Of a stretch of DNA of 64,000 bases, positions 22,615 through 32,873 are shown piece after piece. Within the stretch, counting starts at the first letter, position 1; every line of letters starts with the position of its first letter. Made by a program: the position numbers and the translations under genes. The notes under the pieces are model-generated. The model was given only the letters and a program-made list of their open reading frames with translations. It ran no database searches and was not told the origin of the DNA. Source of the DNA: Orbilia blumenaviensis (lineage: Eukaryota; Ascomycota; Orbiliomycetes; Orbiliales; Orbiliaceae); assembly GCA_036872755.1 (NCBI GenBank), contig JAVHNS010000008.1, positions 1,054,001-1,118,000 on the forward strand, given 5' to 3'.

Positions 22615-23796
22615 TATTCCCAAACCGGAGCGAGTCTATATAATTAGCTCATGGTATTCACGACTTGCGTTGCGTTAGAGTTTTCGGTACTTTGGTGGTT
22701 CTACCGCGTAATATTGCCATGTCTTCGCTTTTGTCTTTTCCCTTTTTTTGTGCAGGATCTGGGCATGGGATCGGAGTTAGTTACAAGGTTATTTGATTGA
22801 TTTATTTATTAATGTTTACATGTCTGTATTATATACAGCGGCGGCCCCAGATGTTAGGCAACATCTGCTTGGATTCAAGCTCAAATACGTTTATTTCACT
22901 CCCTGGGGGTTTGGCTTTAGTTACTACGTCAATTTGATGAATCACACGATATGATTGTCGGATATTTTTACAGTGTCGAAGCGTTCTTTCAGCTTTCACA
23001 GTACAATTTCAGTAGTATAGACGCCGCAAGGCGATAACATGGAACTAATATTGTTTCGCAGGAACATACCGCCTAGATCGTAAAACTATGAGGTTTCAGG
23101 ACGACGAAGCCATGAAGGAGCGTATGCATATGTGAACCTAGGCCGTTCTGTGATGGCCCCAAGCAAACATTTTGGAGTCCACTACAATCGAAACCGGAAA
23201 TATCATAGATCGCCGATCCAGAGGAAGCAATTACACTACTAAGACGATAACTAATCGTCCATTTGAGCACGTGTGATCACGTGGCGCCCAGATCAGCTTG
23301 GGTAGAGATTAACTTCGATGGGGCAATGGATCTGAGCAGGGAGCTACGCTGAAACTCGCTACTCTAGCGGTACAGACTTCATGATTAGCTGTATATACAT
23401 GCTCAATGTACACTGATATATGCTTGATAAAGCGCTGTATCTCGTGGATCTTAGATTTGACCCGATTAGCTAGGATACCTCGTACACGCGCGGGAACAAT
23501 AATTATAAATCCCCCAAAATATTAATATTTAAAGGAATTTACAATCACAGTTTCGGGAACAGGCAATACTCACCTGATATCGAGGTTGCACGTTGCTCCG
23601 GCTATAGATATTTATATCCAGCATTTCTCCGATACACCGGCTGCATTGAAGCTGCGGCGGAAAATTTTACTTTATACCGAAATATACCATTATTTCTGTT
23701 CCAGGGAATCCTCTAATATTCATCACTATCGATACATACAAGTGTCGGTATACACCACGAATTCAGCAAGCGTTACATTCGGCCAATGGATACAGT
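22615..23796. other. intergenic
   Basis: This 1.18-kb gap lies between two plus-strand genes. A short inverted repeat (8-bp arms CAGATGTT/AACATCTG, 4-base loop) lies at 22848-22867, about 240 bp past the permease stop. No gene is seen. Confidence 0.5.
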
Positions 23797-26115
23797 ATGC
23801 TACGAGTCATAAAATTATGTACAATTTCCCTTTTAGCTGCTAGCTATGCAAACGGGTTTATCCCCGACGATAACAAAGCTCTGGGGGGTTACAACGGATA
23901 CTCACACATGGAGCAAACTCGAAGAGCTCTCCAAGAACTCTGGGAAACGTGGTACGGCGACATTCCAGGTTGGGTGCCGAGTTACACCATGATCCTAGCT
24001 GTAAACGAAATTGCAGAAGCGAATGCACTTGTCGATGAGGACCAAGAAAATGGGGAGCTTCATTTCGACGGGGAAAGTTTTATGCTTGCGCAGGAACGAC
24101 TCGTAAAGCTATCAGATCAGGCTGTATCTCTCGCAAATGCAGGCGATTATATCGGTGCAAGAAAGTCAATTGGGATGGCACTTCATACTCTCCAAGACTT
24201 CTATGCCCATTCTAATTGGGTAGAATCACTGATCAAGAAGGGGGCACCCGACCAAATATATCCGGGACTCGGATACCCAAATACGATGATTTATCCACTG
24301 GGGAAAAATGCCAAGACTTGTACAGATTGTCGCGCTCTCTCAGATGTGTTCGGCTGCGGCAAGTGTGACGACAACCTGAGATCAGTTGATCTCACCTCAG
24401 GCTACTACAGTGGGGAACCAGCCTTCCAAAAAACCTCAAGCGCGAAATGTAGTCATGGTGGGCCGCTTGATGGTTCAACAACGTATGATTTGGACTGGTG
24501 GGATACAATAATTTACGTCGGACAAGGAATAAACAAGGATTCATCTACCTGCTTATTCTCTCCTCATAGGGACTTACACTATCAAGCAGCTATGATTAGT
24601 ATAGCTGCAACTAAAGACTGGATTGACTCTCGAGTCTACAAAAGACTCCCTACGCGTCAGTCCGAGCTTCTGTTCGGGAAAGAAAAAGAGACGGGTTCGT
24701 TGTTGGACCCTTCAGCTCCAACTGTCTGGGATTTTCTAAAGGGCGCTATTCAGCCTCATAAACGTGGGATGGTGGTACGAGCAACCACTCTGGATCATAT
24801 ATCACATACTGTAGTGGTGGTCGACAATGTCCATGAACATGGGAAAGTGCTTGCGCGGGCTGCAGCTGGTTGTAGAAGAAGGCTTTACCCGCTTAAGTTG
24901 GTTCAACGGGATAAGCAGGGAGTCAACTTTTCAAATAATGGGGATACGTATGGATGGGAGGAAATCGCTCTTGCTACGGGGGGGCATTTGATTCAGTTCG
25001 CAGAGGACGAAACGGCCGAAGTAGCAGCAATTTTAGATATGGTGTCACAGCAAAATCATGTTGATATCCTTTCGGTAGCTGGAACTGGCAGCGACGAGAA
25101 CCCGATCTCAGAATTCTTCTTCCCCCTTGACTCTAGCTTAGAGTCGCTGGTAATATCTACGAGTGGAGCCACATCTTTCAAAGTTTTTAGTCCCAATGGC
25201 TCCCCTTATGATATTTCTAGCCAGAAAAATATTACTCACATGAAAAGAGTAGGAAATACAATTGCACTAAATTTTACCTCAGCAGCTATTCCCCCTCCCG
25301 GGTTTTATCGCATTTCTTTGAACTCGACCGCAAACTACACACTATCGATATCGGGTGAAAGTCCCCTATCTATAGTGACGTTCTACTTTGCCCAAGCCGG
25401 CGGTCGACCACAGCACGAAGCTTTCTTTCCAATTCCAAGCTTCCCTATCGCTGGAGAGAGGGCGATGATAAAATCGCATATCCATGGCAACTTCGCTGAC
25501 GGGAAGTTTGAGTTCCGTACAAAGGGTGGTGTGTTTATTGCCTCCCAGGATACGGTTGAAAGGGAGGGGGACTTCGCCGAGTCCAGCGCAACGATGTTTT
25601 ATGGTAATAGTACAGCGATCCCGGACGGCAACTTTATGGTCTACTTCACAGGCACTGACCACACGGGCCACAAATTTCAAAGAGCGGTCTCACCCACAAT
25701 GACTGGTTCTAAGTTGCAGCTTAAAGCACCAATCATACAAAGGATGACCGTCGGTCAGCCACAAAAAGTTACAGTTGGACTAACTAATCTCAATAGCATT
25801 CCAGACACATATGATGTTTTCGCTGTTGATAGCAAAGACTCTTTCGTGAAGGTCTCTCAACAAAGTATTTACTTGGAGCCAGGAAAATCTGGATCTTTTG
25901 ACGCCTATTTCTTGCCAAAGCCAAATTCTACTATTGGTATAAGTGAGATTGTGTTTGGAGCGAAAGGGAGAGTGACAAAGGGGAATCTATCTCTCCAGAG
26001 ATATGTCCTTGAGGCTGAGCACAAGCCAATGTCATACTCGCGCGTCAAATATCATCAATACGCGAATGAGACTTCGCAGTTGATTGATAGGCTAATTATG
26101 GGGAAGCCGCGGTAG
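23797..26115 (+). CDS. secreted Het-C domain protein (VWA7-like architecture)
   Basis: Single exon, 772 residues. Residues 1-20 form a signal peptide (hydrophobic core ISLLAASYANG). The N-terminal region to about residue 290 matches the Het-C family: MEQTRRALQELW, LAQERLVKLSDQA and, most clearly, IGMALHTLQDFYAHSNWVE (about residues 126-144), with further conserved His (FSPHRDLHYQAA). The HTLQDFYAHSNW segment is also the signature shared with animal VWA7-type proteins. After it comes a region in the place of a von Willebrand A domain (about 325-425), but no DxSxS metal-binding motif is seen. The last ~300 residues are beta-rich with many N-glycosylation sequons. In Neurospora, allelic Het-C differences trigger heterokaryon incompatibility; nothing shows this gene has such a role. 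Extracellular or vacuolar localisation is inferred from the signal peptide. Confidence 0.8.
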   Translation: MLRVIKLCTISLLAASYANGFIPDDNKALGGYNGYSHMEQTRRALQELWETWYGDIPGWVPSYTMILAVNEIAEANALVDEDQENGELHFDGESFMLAQERLVKLSDQAVSLANAGDYIGARKSIGMALHTLQDFYAHSNWVESLIKKGAPDQIYPGLGYPNTMIYPLGKNAKTCTDCRALSDVFGCGKCDDNLRSVDLTSGYYSGEPAFQKTSSAKCSHGGPLDGSTTYDLDWWDTIIYVGQGINKDSSTCLFSPHRDLHYQAAMISIAATKDWIDSRVYKRLPTRQSELLFGKEKETGSLLDPSAPTVWDFLKGAIQPHKRGMVVRATTLDHISHTVVVVDNVHEHGKVLARAAAGCRRRLYPLKLVQRDKQGVNFSNNGDTYGWEEIALATGGHLIQFAEDETAEVAAILDMVSQQNHVDILSVAGTGSDENPISEFFFPLDSSLESLVISTSGATSFKVFSPNGSPYDISSQKNITHMKRVGNTIALNFTSAAIPPPGFYRISLNSTANYTLSISGESPLSIVTFYFAQAGGRPQHEAFFPIPSFPIAGERAMIKSHIHGNFADGKFEFRTKGGVFIASQDTVEREGDFAESSATMFYGNSTAIPDGNFMVYFTGTDHTGHKFQRAVSPTMTGSKLQLKAPIIQRMTVGQPQKVTVGLTNLNSIPDTYDVFAVDSKDSFVKVSQQSIYLEPGKSGSFDAYFLPKPNSTIGISEIVFGAKGRVTKGNLSLQRYVLEAEHKPMSYSRVKYHQYANETSQLIDRLIMGKPR

Positions 26116-27364
26116 TGTATTCTGTTGATCCGTTTCTTTTGTTTCAAATTAGATGTATTGGGTTCGCCGAAGAAAAATATTAGATATTATCAGCTGCTTG
26201 CTGCTTAGCCGCCTTACAACTTGGGTAATTTATCTAATTGCGTGTGTGCATAACCTACCCAAGATTAGATATGTCAGTTACGTTGAGCTCACCAAATTTT
26301 TCAACATACCTAATATTAAGAAGGGAATTGAATTCCGAAAACACGACAGACATTAAATGAAAGATGGAAAACTCATCTACCTATACTACTTCCTTATTGT
26401 GTTGAGCTCTCCGTAATCCAACAATTTTAAATTATTTGAGGAGGGGGCAGACAAATACTGATATATACTTAAGGTAGTCCGGAATGGTTCTAAAGTAAGA
26501 GCAACTAACCCTGGTACAAAAGGGAAGCTCGTTGGATGTTGGAAATAAAGAATAGGTTTGCGAATTATTGGACTGGAAGGGTGAAAGTCGACATGTTGCT
26601 ACCCACGGTTGATAAATATGATCATGTGAACACACGAGCACATGAAACTGGCGGCGGGAAAAAAGTTGAAAGTTACCGCCCAGTCACTAAGCCATCTGCA
26701 TCAATTGGACAGCTATTCAGATAACCATAAGGCTCCGTTCTTTTAAGTGAGTTTTCAAGTACCACGTCCATCCCTTCCGTGCATTCAGCCAGTCATTATC
26801 CATTATGCCGTCTTCTCTTCATACATTAATTCCTACAGCCTCGCAAGATTTATGACGTGCCAAGCAACTTTGCGGGCCAACGCCGGCGCCAACACGCAAC
26901 TACGTCTATGCGAGGAGTGCGCACGGGCTATAATATTGTTCTTGGCTTCCAAGGTGCCTCACGAGCTCACCCAGGTCAACGGGAATTCTGGATTTGACTT
27001 GACGGGGTTGGTATTACACTGATATGGGTATATTTACATCTCGTAATCGCAAATCGTTATGCTCAACGATATGATATTAAACTACTAGGGGGGGGGGTTG
27101 GTTAAGGTGCACTCATGTATAAAAGCGGGCGGTACTCTCCGTACCACAAAACATCTCGACGTTGCTCAACCTAAATATTAGACCACTCCTAGGAAGGGTA
27201 GTCATCCTCACTACCTCGTGCGATTCAAACCATATCAGCTAACATACCCCACAACCAGCCCCACGCATTCGAAATAGCCTCTATATCTATTATACACTGG
27301 AAAAAAGCATTAAATCGATCTTATAGTTAAAAAGGGTAGCGTCAAAAGCAGTACTTGACCCATA
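26116..27364. other. intergenic
   Basis: This 1.25-kb gap contains a G-run of about 9-10 near 27088 and otherwise AT-rich sequence. Small open frames have no family features. Confidence 0.5.
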
Positions 27365-28393
27365 ATGGCACCACACTTCGAAAATGCAGCACTGCCATAT
27401 AGCTCTCACTCCCCTTCAAGCTCAAGCTCAAGTCCTCTGCCGGATTTCCGTATCCCACTAAAAGACCTCCCAAGAGAACTATACCGTGTCCACTGTCCCG
27501 GTCAATCAAAAACCAGTTACACATCGTCTGATGGTTTTAGGTGTTCGAGTAAGAGGGTTATCGACATCAGGGGCGCAGAATTTATTCCTACTTTAATCAG
27601 CCACCTGAATTGGTATTCTGCATCACCTTCGCCCTTTATATCTACTTTTAGGAACAAGAGTCACGCTTATGGATGGGCCGACAGGTTCTTCAATAACAAT
27701 CCAGGGAGCGATAGCGTCTTCATAATGAAGATTGACCCTAGAGAAATTCGAAGTAAGAATAACACGAGAATGCCTGTTGTCGAGGTAAAAAATGTGGTGG
27801 ATAGAATGCGCAGAAACAACTCGGAAATAATACCTGACCAGAGAACTTATTATCAAGTGGAGGACGAATATGTCTGCCTCTATATCATCCCAGCCGGGGC
27901 GATTACGGATGTCGAAGAGTATAAAAGGGAGAGCCCAGGTCGTAACAACGACACGAGGGCCCTAGAGAGGACACATCGGCATGCACGGTCTTCTAGAGAC
28001 CACTCTGAAAAGCGAGCGAGCTATGGACGTACATATAATGTTCCACCAGCTGCGAACCCCAGCCGCAACGAAATGGCTCAGGTAGCCCTAGGGAATCGAG
28101 GCTTGCCCCATAAAAAAGCCCCTACTACTGCCCTGCCACGATCCTCGAACTTGGAGCAAAGAGGTAGAGACACGCAAATCAGGTCTCTAGAAGACCCCTC
28201 GGGGCGACCAGGGGCGCATAATTTGCGGCGGACCCGGATTGAGAACTCAGAAATAGATCACTTTCAGGTCGAAGCCGACGCACGTCGGATTGGGGGAGGA
28301 TACCAGCAACGGCGTTTATCAAGCCCAAGCCTATACAAACCCTCTAAACTCCGGAGATTCTGCAGGATACTTTGTTGTTGCTGTTGCTGCTGA
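27365..28393 (+). CDS. DUF7587-like (possible ADP-ribosyltransferase fold) protein with hexa-cysteine C-terminus
   Basis: Single exon, 342 residues, no signal peptide. Residues about 36-185 resemble the fungal DUF7587 domain: ELYRVHCPGQ (Arg41), HLNWYSASPSPFISTFRNKS (Ser93-Thr94), AYGWADRF, then VEDEYVCLYIIPAGAI with a Glu-x-Glu pair (166/168). The order Arg, Ser-Thr, Glu-x-Glu recalls the R-S-E active-site pattern of ADP-ribosyltransferases; this is inference from order and spacing, not an established activity. The N-terminal 25 residues are Ser-rich. Residues about 190-330 are Arg/Ser/Glu-rich and probably disordered. The tail KLRRFCRILCCCCCC combines basic residues with seven cysteines, a likely S-palmitoylation and membrane-anchoring motif. 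A trailing simple repeat (TGT/TGC) could have built the tail. The domain call is moderately sure; the function is unknown. Confidence 0.65.
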   Translation: MAPHFENAALPYSSHSPSSSSSSPLPDFRIPLKDLPRELYRVHCPGQSKTSYTSSDGFRCSSKRVIDIRGAEFIPTLISHLNWYSASPSPFISTFRNKSHAYGWADRFFNNNPGSDSVFIMKIDPREIRSKNNTRMPVVEVKNVVDRMRRNNSEIIPDQRTYYQVEDEYVCLYIIPAGAITDVEEYKRESPGRNNDTRALERTHRHARSSRDHSEKRASYGRTYNVPPAANPSRNEMAQVALGNRGLPHKKAPTTALPRSSNLEQRGRDTQIRSLEDPSGRPGAHNLRRTRIENSEIDHFQVEADARRIGGGYQQRRLSSPSLYKPSKLRRFCRILCCCCCC

Positions 28394-28697
28394 TCAAGTT
28401 ATTTGGCTGATCATAAGCTTTGTCTAGAGGGGATCCGCACATAAAACACTACAAGTCGCTCACTGCTTTTGTGACTTTCAAAATAGCAGTCTGGTACCCT
28501 GATATTTATGGAATATTTGACGGAGACCGTCTTCCATACTACGGGAAGGCATTTTGTATCCAAGCCATGAACGGCTTCTGTTTGGTTATGACCAATTATA
28601 TAATTATGGACATGCCCATATCCTAAATATATTCTTTGAATGTTTTGCGAGACTTTTGTAAATACAGGTATTTGTTTCTACTCTTTTCTCCGGGCTT
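28394..28697. other. intergenic, convergent 3' ends
   Basis: About 300 bp between convergent genes. No feature is seen beyond AT-rich 3'-UTR-like sequence. Confidence 0.5.
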
Positions 28698-29219
28698 CTA
28701 TGCTCCTAAGTAGTCCATCTTACCGACTGGAACTCCATGGTTCCTAAGAATCGCGTAGGCTGTGGTAACATGGAAATAGAAGTTTGGAACAGCGAAAGTC
28801 TGGACGTATGATTGTCCGGTGAACTTCCTGTCGCCACTTCGAAGAGGTAAGACAACCTCAACAGTTTCCTTGTCCTCGAACGCCGCCTTGTGGTTCGCCT
28901 CCACATCATCGAGTATCGCAAGAGTCGTATCAATACGCTTATAAAGGTCCTCCAAAGTTTCCTCGTTATCATCAAGGGAGCCCAGGTCGATTTTCGCAAC
29001 ACGAGCGCAAGTGTTTTTGGATGTGTTGCTGGCCGTTTGAATTTGGAAAGTCAAGGGTTTCATATCCTCGGCGAGCCTCCAGTTCACCATCTCGTTTGTG
29101 GAGATTCCATTTTCTTTGGCATAGGCCTCTCCCTTTTCAAGGATGTGCTTGAGCGTTTGCATTCCCCGGCGGAAGAGGGGGACTGTGACGTCATAGAGAG
29201 TGAGGGACGTTGAAACCAT
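28698..29219 (-). CDS. DUF1993 family protein
   Basis: Single exon, 173 residues, normal length for the family. Conserved features are the N-terminal LYDVTVPLFRRGMQTLKHIL, the middle MKPLTFQIQTAS with CARVAKIDLG, and the C-terminal SYVQTFAVPNFYFHVTTAY followed by ILRNHGVPVGKMDYLGA. DUF1993 proteins are small helical-bundle proteins, thought to share the DinB-like fold, found in bacteria and widely in fungi with no assigned biochemical function. No signal peptide or membrane segment is seen, so the protein is probably cytosolic. The ATG at 29219 directly begins family sequence (MVSTSLTLYDV), which supports the start. Confidence 0.9.
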   Translation of the reverse strand: MVSTSLTLYDVTVPLFRRGMQTLKHILEKGEAYAKENGISTNEMVNWRLAEDMKPLTFQIQTASNTSKNTCARVAKIDLGSLDDNEETLEDLYKRIDTTLAILDDVEANHKAAFEDKETVEVVLPLRSGDRKFTGQSYVQTFAVPNFYFHVTTAYAILRNHGVPVGKMDYLGA

Positions 29220-30475
29220 TCTGAAAATATTTGTATCTTCGTTTGTGCTAAATATAAATTTGATTGCACTTGTGGGCAGAGTATAGGAGGTATGGGTATT
29301 GGAGAAAATGAATTAGGACGTTTTTGATCAGTACTTCGGATTGGATTTGTTGCTTGACCAATTGAAGAATTGAGGTTACAGCATATCTAACATTCAATGG
29401 GCCAAATAAGGCATCTATATACAGTTTAGAAGACTGGTCAGTTCTCGGGTTCGGACGAATCCTGATCAAATTCGTACAAGTGTGAAACGTTGCTTACAAA
29501 TAGCAGCTGAGTTATGGGATACGTGTTCGCCCGACTTCCGCTGACAAATTCACGGTTAGTGAGGCTTCAAATCCGTAACGTTACGTTTCTAGGATAGCAT
29601 CTCAGGCCATTTTTAGGTTAAATCCTGAGCGCTCCTGCAGGAGGGAAACTGATGATGGTGTTGGGAATATTTTCCCCGCAAATGCATCGTTCAGCTGTGT
29701 TGGGAACCAGCTATCATTGGTCCATTTCCCGACAAAAACTGACGGCTCTGCCGGTCGGGTGGAGATAGGCGGTTTTTAGGCTCAGAAATTTGCGGAAACC
29801 CCACCAAAATGTGCTTGGACCCCGGCAAAGGATAAAACTTTTGTCTCATCTATGGAGCTGGGCTGCAGACGGCGATATGCAGGGCACAGGGAAGTATAAT
29901 TCTATTTGATATATATGTTTGGCGAGGAGCTTTGGGCTACTCAGCAGTTACCTAGTCAATCAAGCCAAAGACTAAGGTGTTGAATTTGTTGCATTTTAAG
30001 TAGTTGCATTTTAAGTAATTGCAATGTGTTGATGGCAGGGATAATGGAACTTCTGGTCTTGGCAAACCTTTTATATCGAAAGCAGTGAACGAGATAAGCT
30101 CGAACGGCATGAAATCTTTTCCACTGCCCCAGCACCTCCGGCTTTTTGTGTAACCCGGCTTCAAACTGAGCACGTTCTAAACTTCGTTCTACAATTTTTC
30201 ACACCCATAGCTGGTTAATAGCAGTGTCTTAGGACGCCTACGGTCTCGCGAGTTTGGATTCTCTCCAAATGACAGCCTTTGCAGCGACGGGCACAGCTTC
30301 CCCCCCCTCTTCTCTGATTCAATAACAATTGTTTCTGAAAGGGAGAAAGCTACCGGTATCCTGAAATTGCACTTAAAGACTTAATTATTCGACAAAAAAG
30401 GGCTACTTAATCGGTTAGAAACTGGCAGACCCAGAAATTATCCATCCCAAGTTTGTTGAGGACCTGAATATTAAT
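29220..30475. other. intergenic, divergent promoters
   Basis: This 1.26-kb gap lies between the DUF1993 gene and the divergent antiporter gene. Around 29990-30022 a unit TGCATTTTAAGTA is repeated almost exactly. No gene is seen. Confidence 0.5.
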
Positions 30476-32389
30476 ATGCCTACGCTGGTTATTTCGGATT
30501 TCAATATCGTCTGCACGGTTTTAGGAGGCTTCGTTCTAGCTTTTGGGCTCGTCTCTTTCTTTGTCAAGGAGAGACTGTATCTCTCCGAAGCCCGTATGTT
30601 GTGCTCATATCTACTCTCTCTATTGTCAAGACAAAGCCATAATGTTATTGGCGCGGAACATTTATTGTTTCGGAATTCCGGAAGTGATATCTAAATGTGA
30701 AAGCAAAGACTTACATAAACTTTCGGCTCGCCATTTAGTCATCGCTCTTCTAATGGGTGTAGCTTTGGGTCCTTATGGCGCCAATCTAATACGCCCGCTA
30801 AGCTACGCGAGAGAAAATTCAGAGGAAAACCTGGATTCCATAAATCTCGCATTCTCAAGGTTGGTACTGGGAGTCCAGCTCGTTCTAGCTGGAGTACAAT
30901 TACCAAAAAAGTACCTTCTCCATGAATGGAAATCTTTGGGCATGCTGCTCGGCCCAGTCATGACAATCATGTGGCTCGTTAGTGGGACGATTGTTTATGG
31001 TATCATTCCAGGTTTGACATATGTAAATCCCCGCCTTTATTGACGACAAGTTTTGGATCAAGAAGCTCGTGTGCTCATGCAGTGGTACCGCTTACAAGGT
31101 TCAAGCACTCGCTATTGGGGCTTGTATAACCCCCACGGACCCCATCCTGTCGAATACGATTGTAAAGGGTAAATTCGCAGACAACCATATACCCGTCCCG
31201 CTCCAGCGCATTATTATTGCCGAGTCAGGCGCCAATGATGGGTTGGGATACCCTTTCCTATTTCTCGCCTTGTACGTCTATAGATACGCGTCCCTCTCTG
31301 ATAGGGCCGGGCACGGTATATCATTGTTTTTCACAGAGACAGTGCTATATACCATCCTCCTATCCATATTTTATGGCGTTATGGTCGGCTGGTTAGCGAA
31401 AGATCTGTTACATTGGGCGAGTGAGAAAAGGTTGGTTGATAGGGAATCCTTCCTTGTCTTTGCGATTGCATTGGCGCTATTTATCGTCGGGTCCTGCGGT
31501 ATGATCGGCACAGATGACGTCCTGGCGTGCTTCATCGCTGGCAATGCCTTTACTTTGGACGACTGGTTCCGTCTCGAAACACTCGATGATAGTCTTCAAC
31601 CAACAATAGATATGCTCCTGAACATTACAATTTTTCTCTGGTTTGGAGCCGTGGCGCCATGGGAGGAATTTGGAAATACACCGGAAATACCCATAGGGAG
31701 ACTGCTCGCTATGGCCATCTTGATATTACTCCTACGACGTCCGCCCATTATTCTACTTGTCCATAAGTATGTTCCCCGGATTAATGATCTGAGAGAAGCA
31801 GCATTTGCCGGGTATTTTGGACCAATCGGTGTTAGCGCAATCTTCTACCTTTATGTTACTGTTGAATTTCTCCGACAGGTTGAAATGCTGCAGTTAGACG
31901 AATCACAATTGAAGGGTGTGCAAACAATGATGAAAGCAACAAGGTTAGTAATATGGTTTTCCGTGATTGCGAGTGTGATTGTTCATGGAATCACAGTGCC
32001 GGTTATAAAGGTAAATTCCAATTCCAGTTGACCAGTCTCAGACTCGCGTGGTAAGCCGTCATTGGTCTAACGACGACTTAATAAATAACTTCCAGCTTGG
32101 AAATGCAATCCCGCTGTCAATATCCCGCTCCGTGTCTCGGATGACGGATAACTTACCTGGATTGGGTAGTTTGGTAGCTCGGGAACCGTCGAGACGGCGA
32201 AATAGCGTTTCGACTTCGCCACTCCCCGAATCAGGGCTAATAGACCAAAGAGTTGATATTCACGATACATCCCATTCTATATCTACACCGCCACGAGTGG
32301 TGCTAATAAATGAAGGCATCGAGAGTGGGAGGACTCTGTCATGGGACGAAAACCTTGAGCGAGGACGAGATAGGAGTGCAATGGAATGA
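30476..32389 (+). CDS. Na+/H+ antiporter, fungal NHA1/CPA type, 4 exons
   Basis: Exons are 30476-30593, 30739-31022, 31099-32010 and 32096-32389, giving about 535 residues. The family is recognised from FNIVCTVLGGFVLAFGL, VKERLYLSEA/L-IALLMGVALGP (junction restored by splicing), FSRLVLGVQLVLAGVQLPKK, and the ion-binding region AIGACITPTDPILSN with GKFADNHIPVPLQRIIIAES and GANDGLG, followed by GMIGTDDVLACFIAGNAF and GPIGVSAIFYL. About 11-12 membrane helices are expected. The protein exchanges cytosolic Na+ (and K+) for protons at the plasma membrane, giving salt and pH tolerance. The C-terminal tail (~100 residues, Ser/Arg-rich, ending RSAME) is much shorter than in yeast Nha1 but usual for filamentous fungi. 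The first intron (145 bp) and third intron lack a strong branch site, so their edges are less sure than the domain call. Confidence 0.87.
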
Positions 32390-32873
32390 TGGGGACTACG
32401 ATATCAGAGAAAGAGTCAGATTATAGGAATGAAGAGCCAAAGTGGCGGAGGTGTGGTTAATCTATGTACATGGGAGTGACGGAGGCTTCTTCGAGGCTCC
32501 TAAAAAGGTGGAAGAGCCACGATATACAAATATGTGTAGCCAAAATGAAAATAGAAATTTGTAACCCACTTCGCCTCTATATAATCGTAAACGCCGTAAA
32601 ATGCACCATTAAAATATGGAACTGTTGAAGTAGGACGGGACGAGGAAAAAACAATAGAGGAAGAATAAAACGCAAGAAGGGACGAGTGGGTTGTTTGTGC
32701 GAGAATGAAGAAAAATAGAACCGCCATCTTTGGATATCATAAAGCAGGAATTGCACGCTAAATGTCGACCTGAAAAAATAAGCTGTGTGAACCGGGTCTA
32801 AGTAGCCAGGGGTAACAAAGTCAAAAGTAAACTTGTAAAGTGGAAATATTTCGGAAAGGTGGCCTCCTATTGG
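32390..32873. other. intergenic, convergent 3' ends
   Basis: This 484-bp gap between convergent stop codons is AT-rich. No gene or structured repeat is seen. Confidence 0.6.

Noticed and set aside
32048..32095. ATG at 32048 as an independent gene start
   Set aside because: The frame is better explained as the last exon of the antiporter, joined at 32096 in phase.
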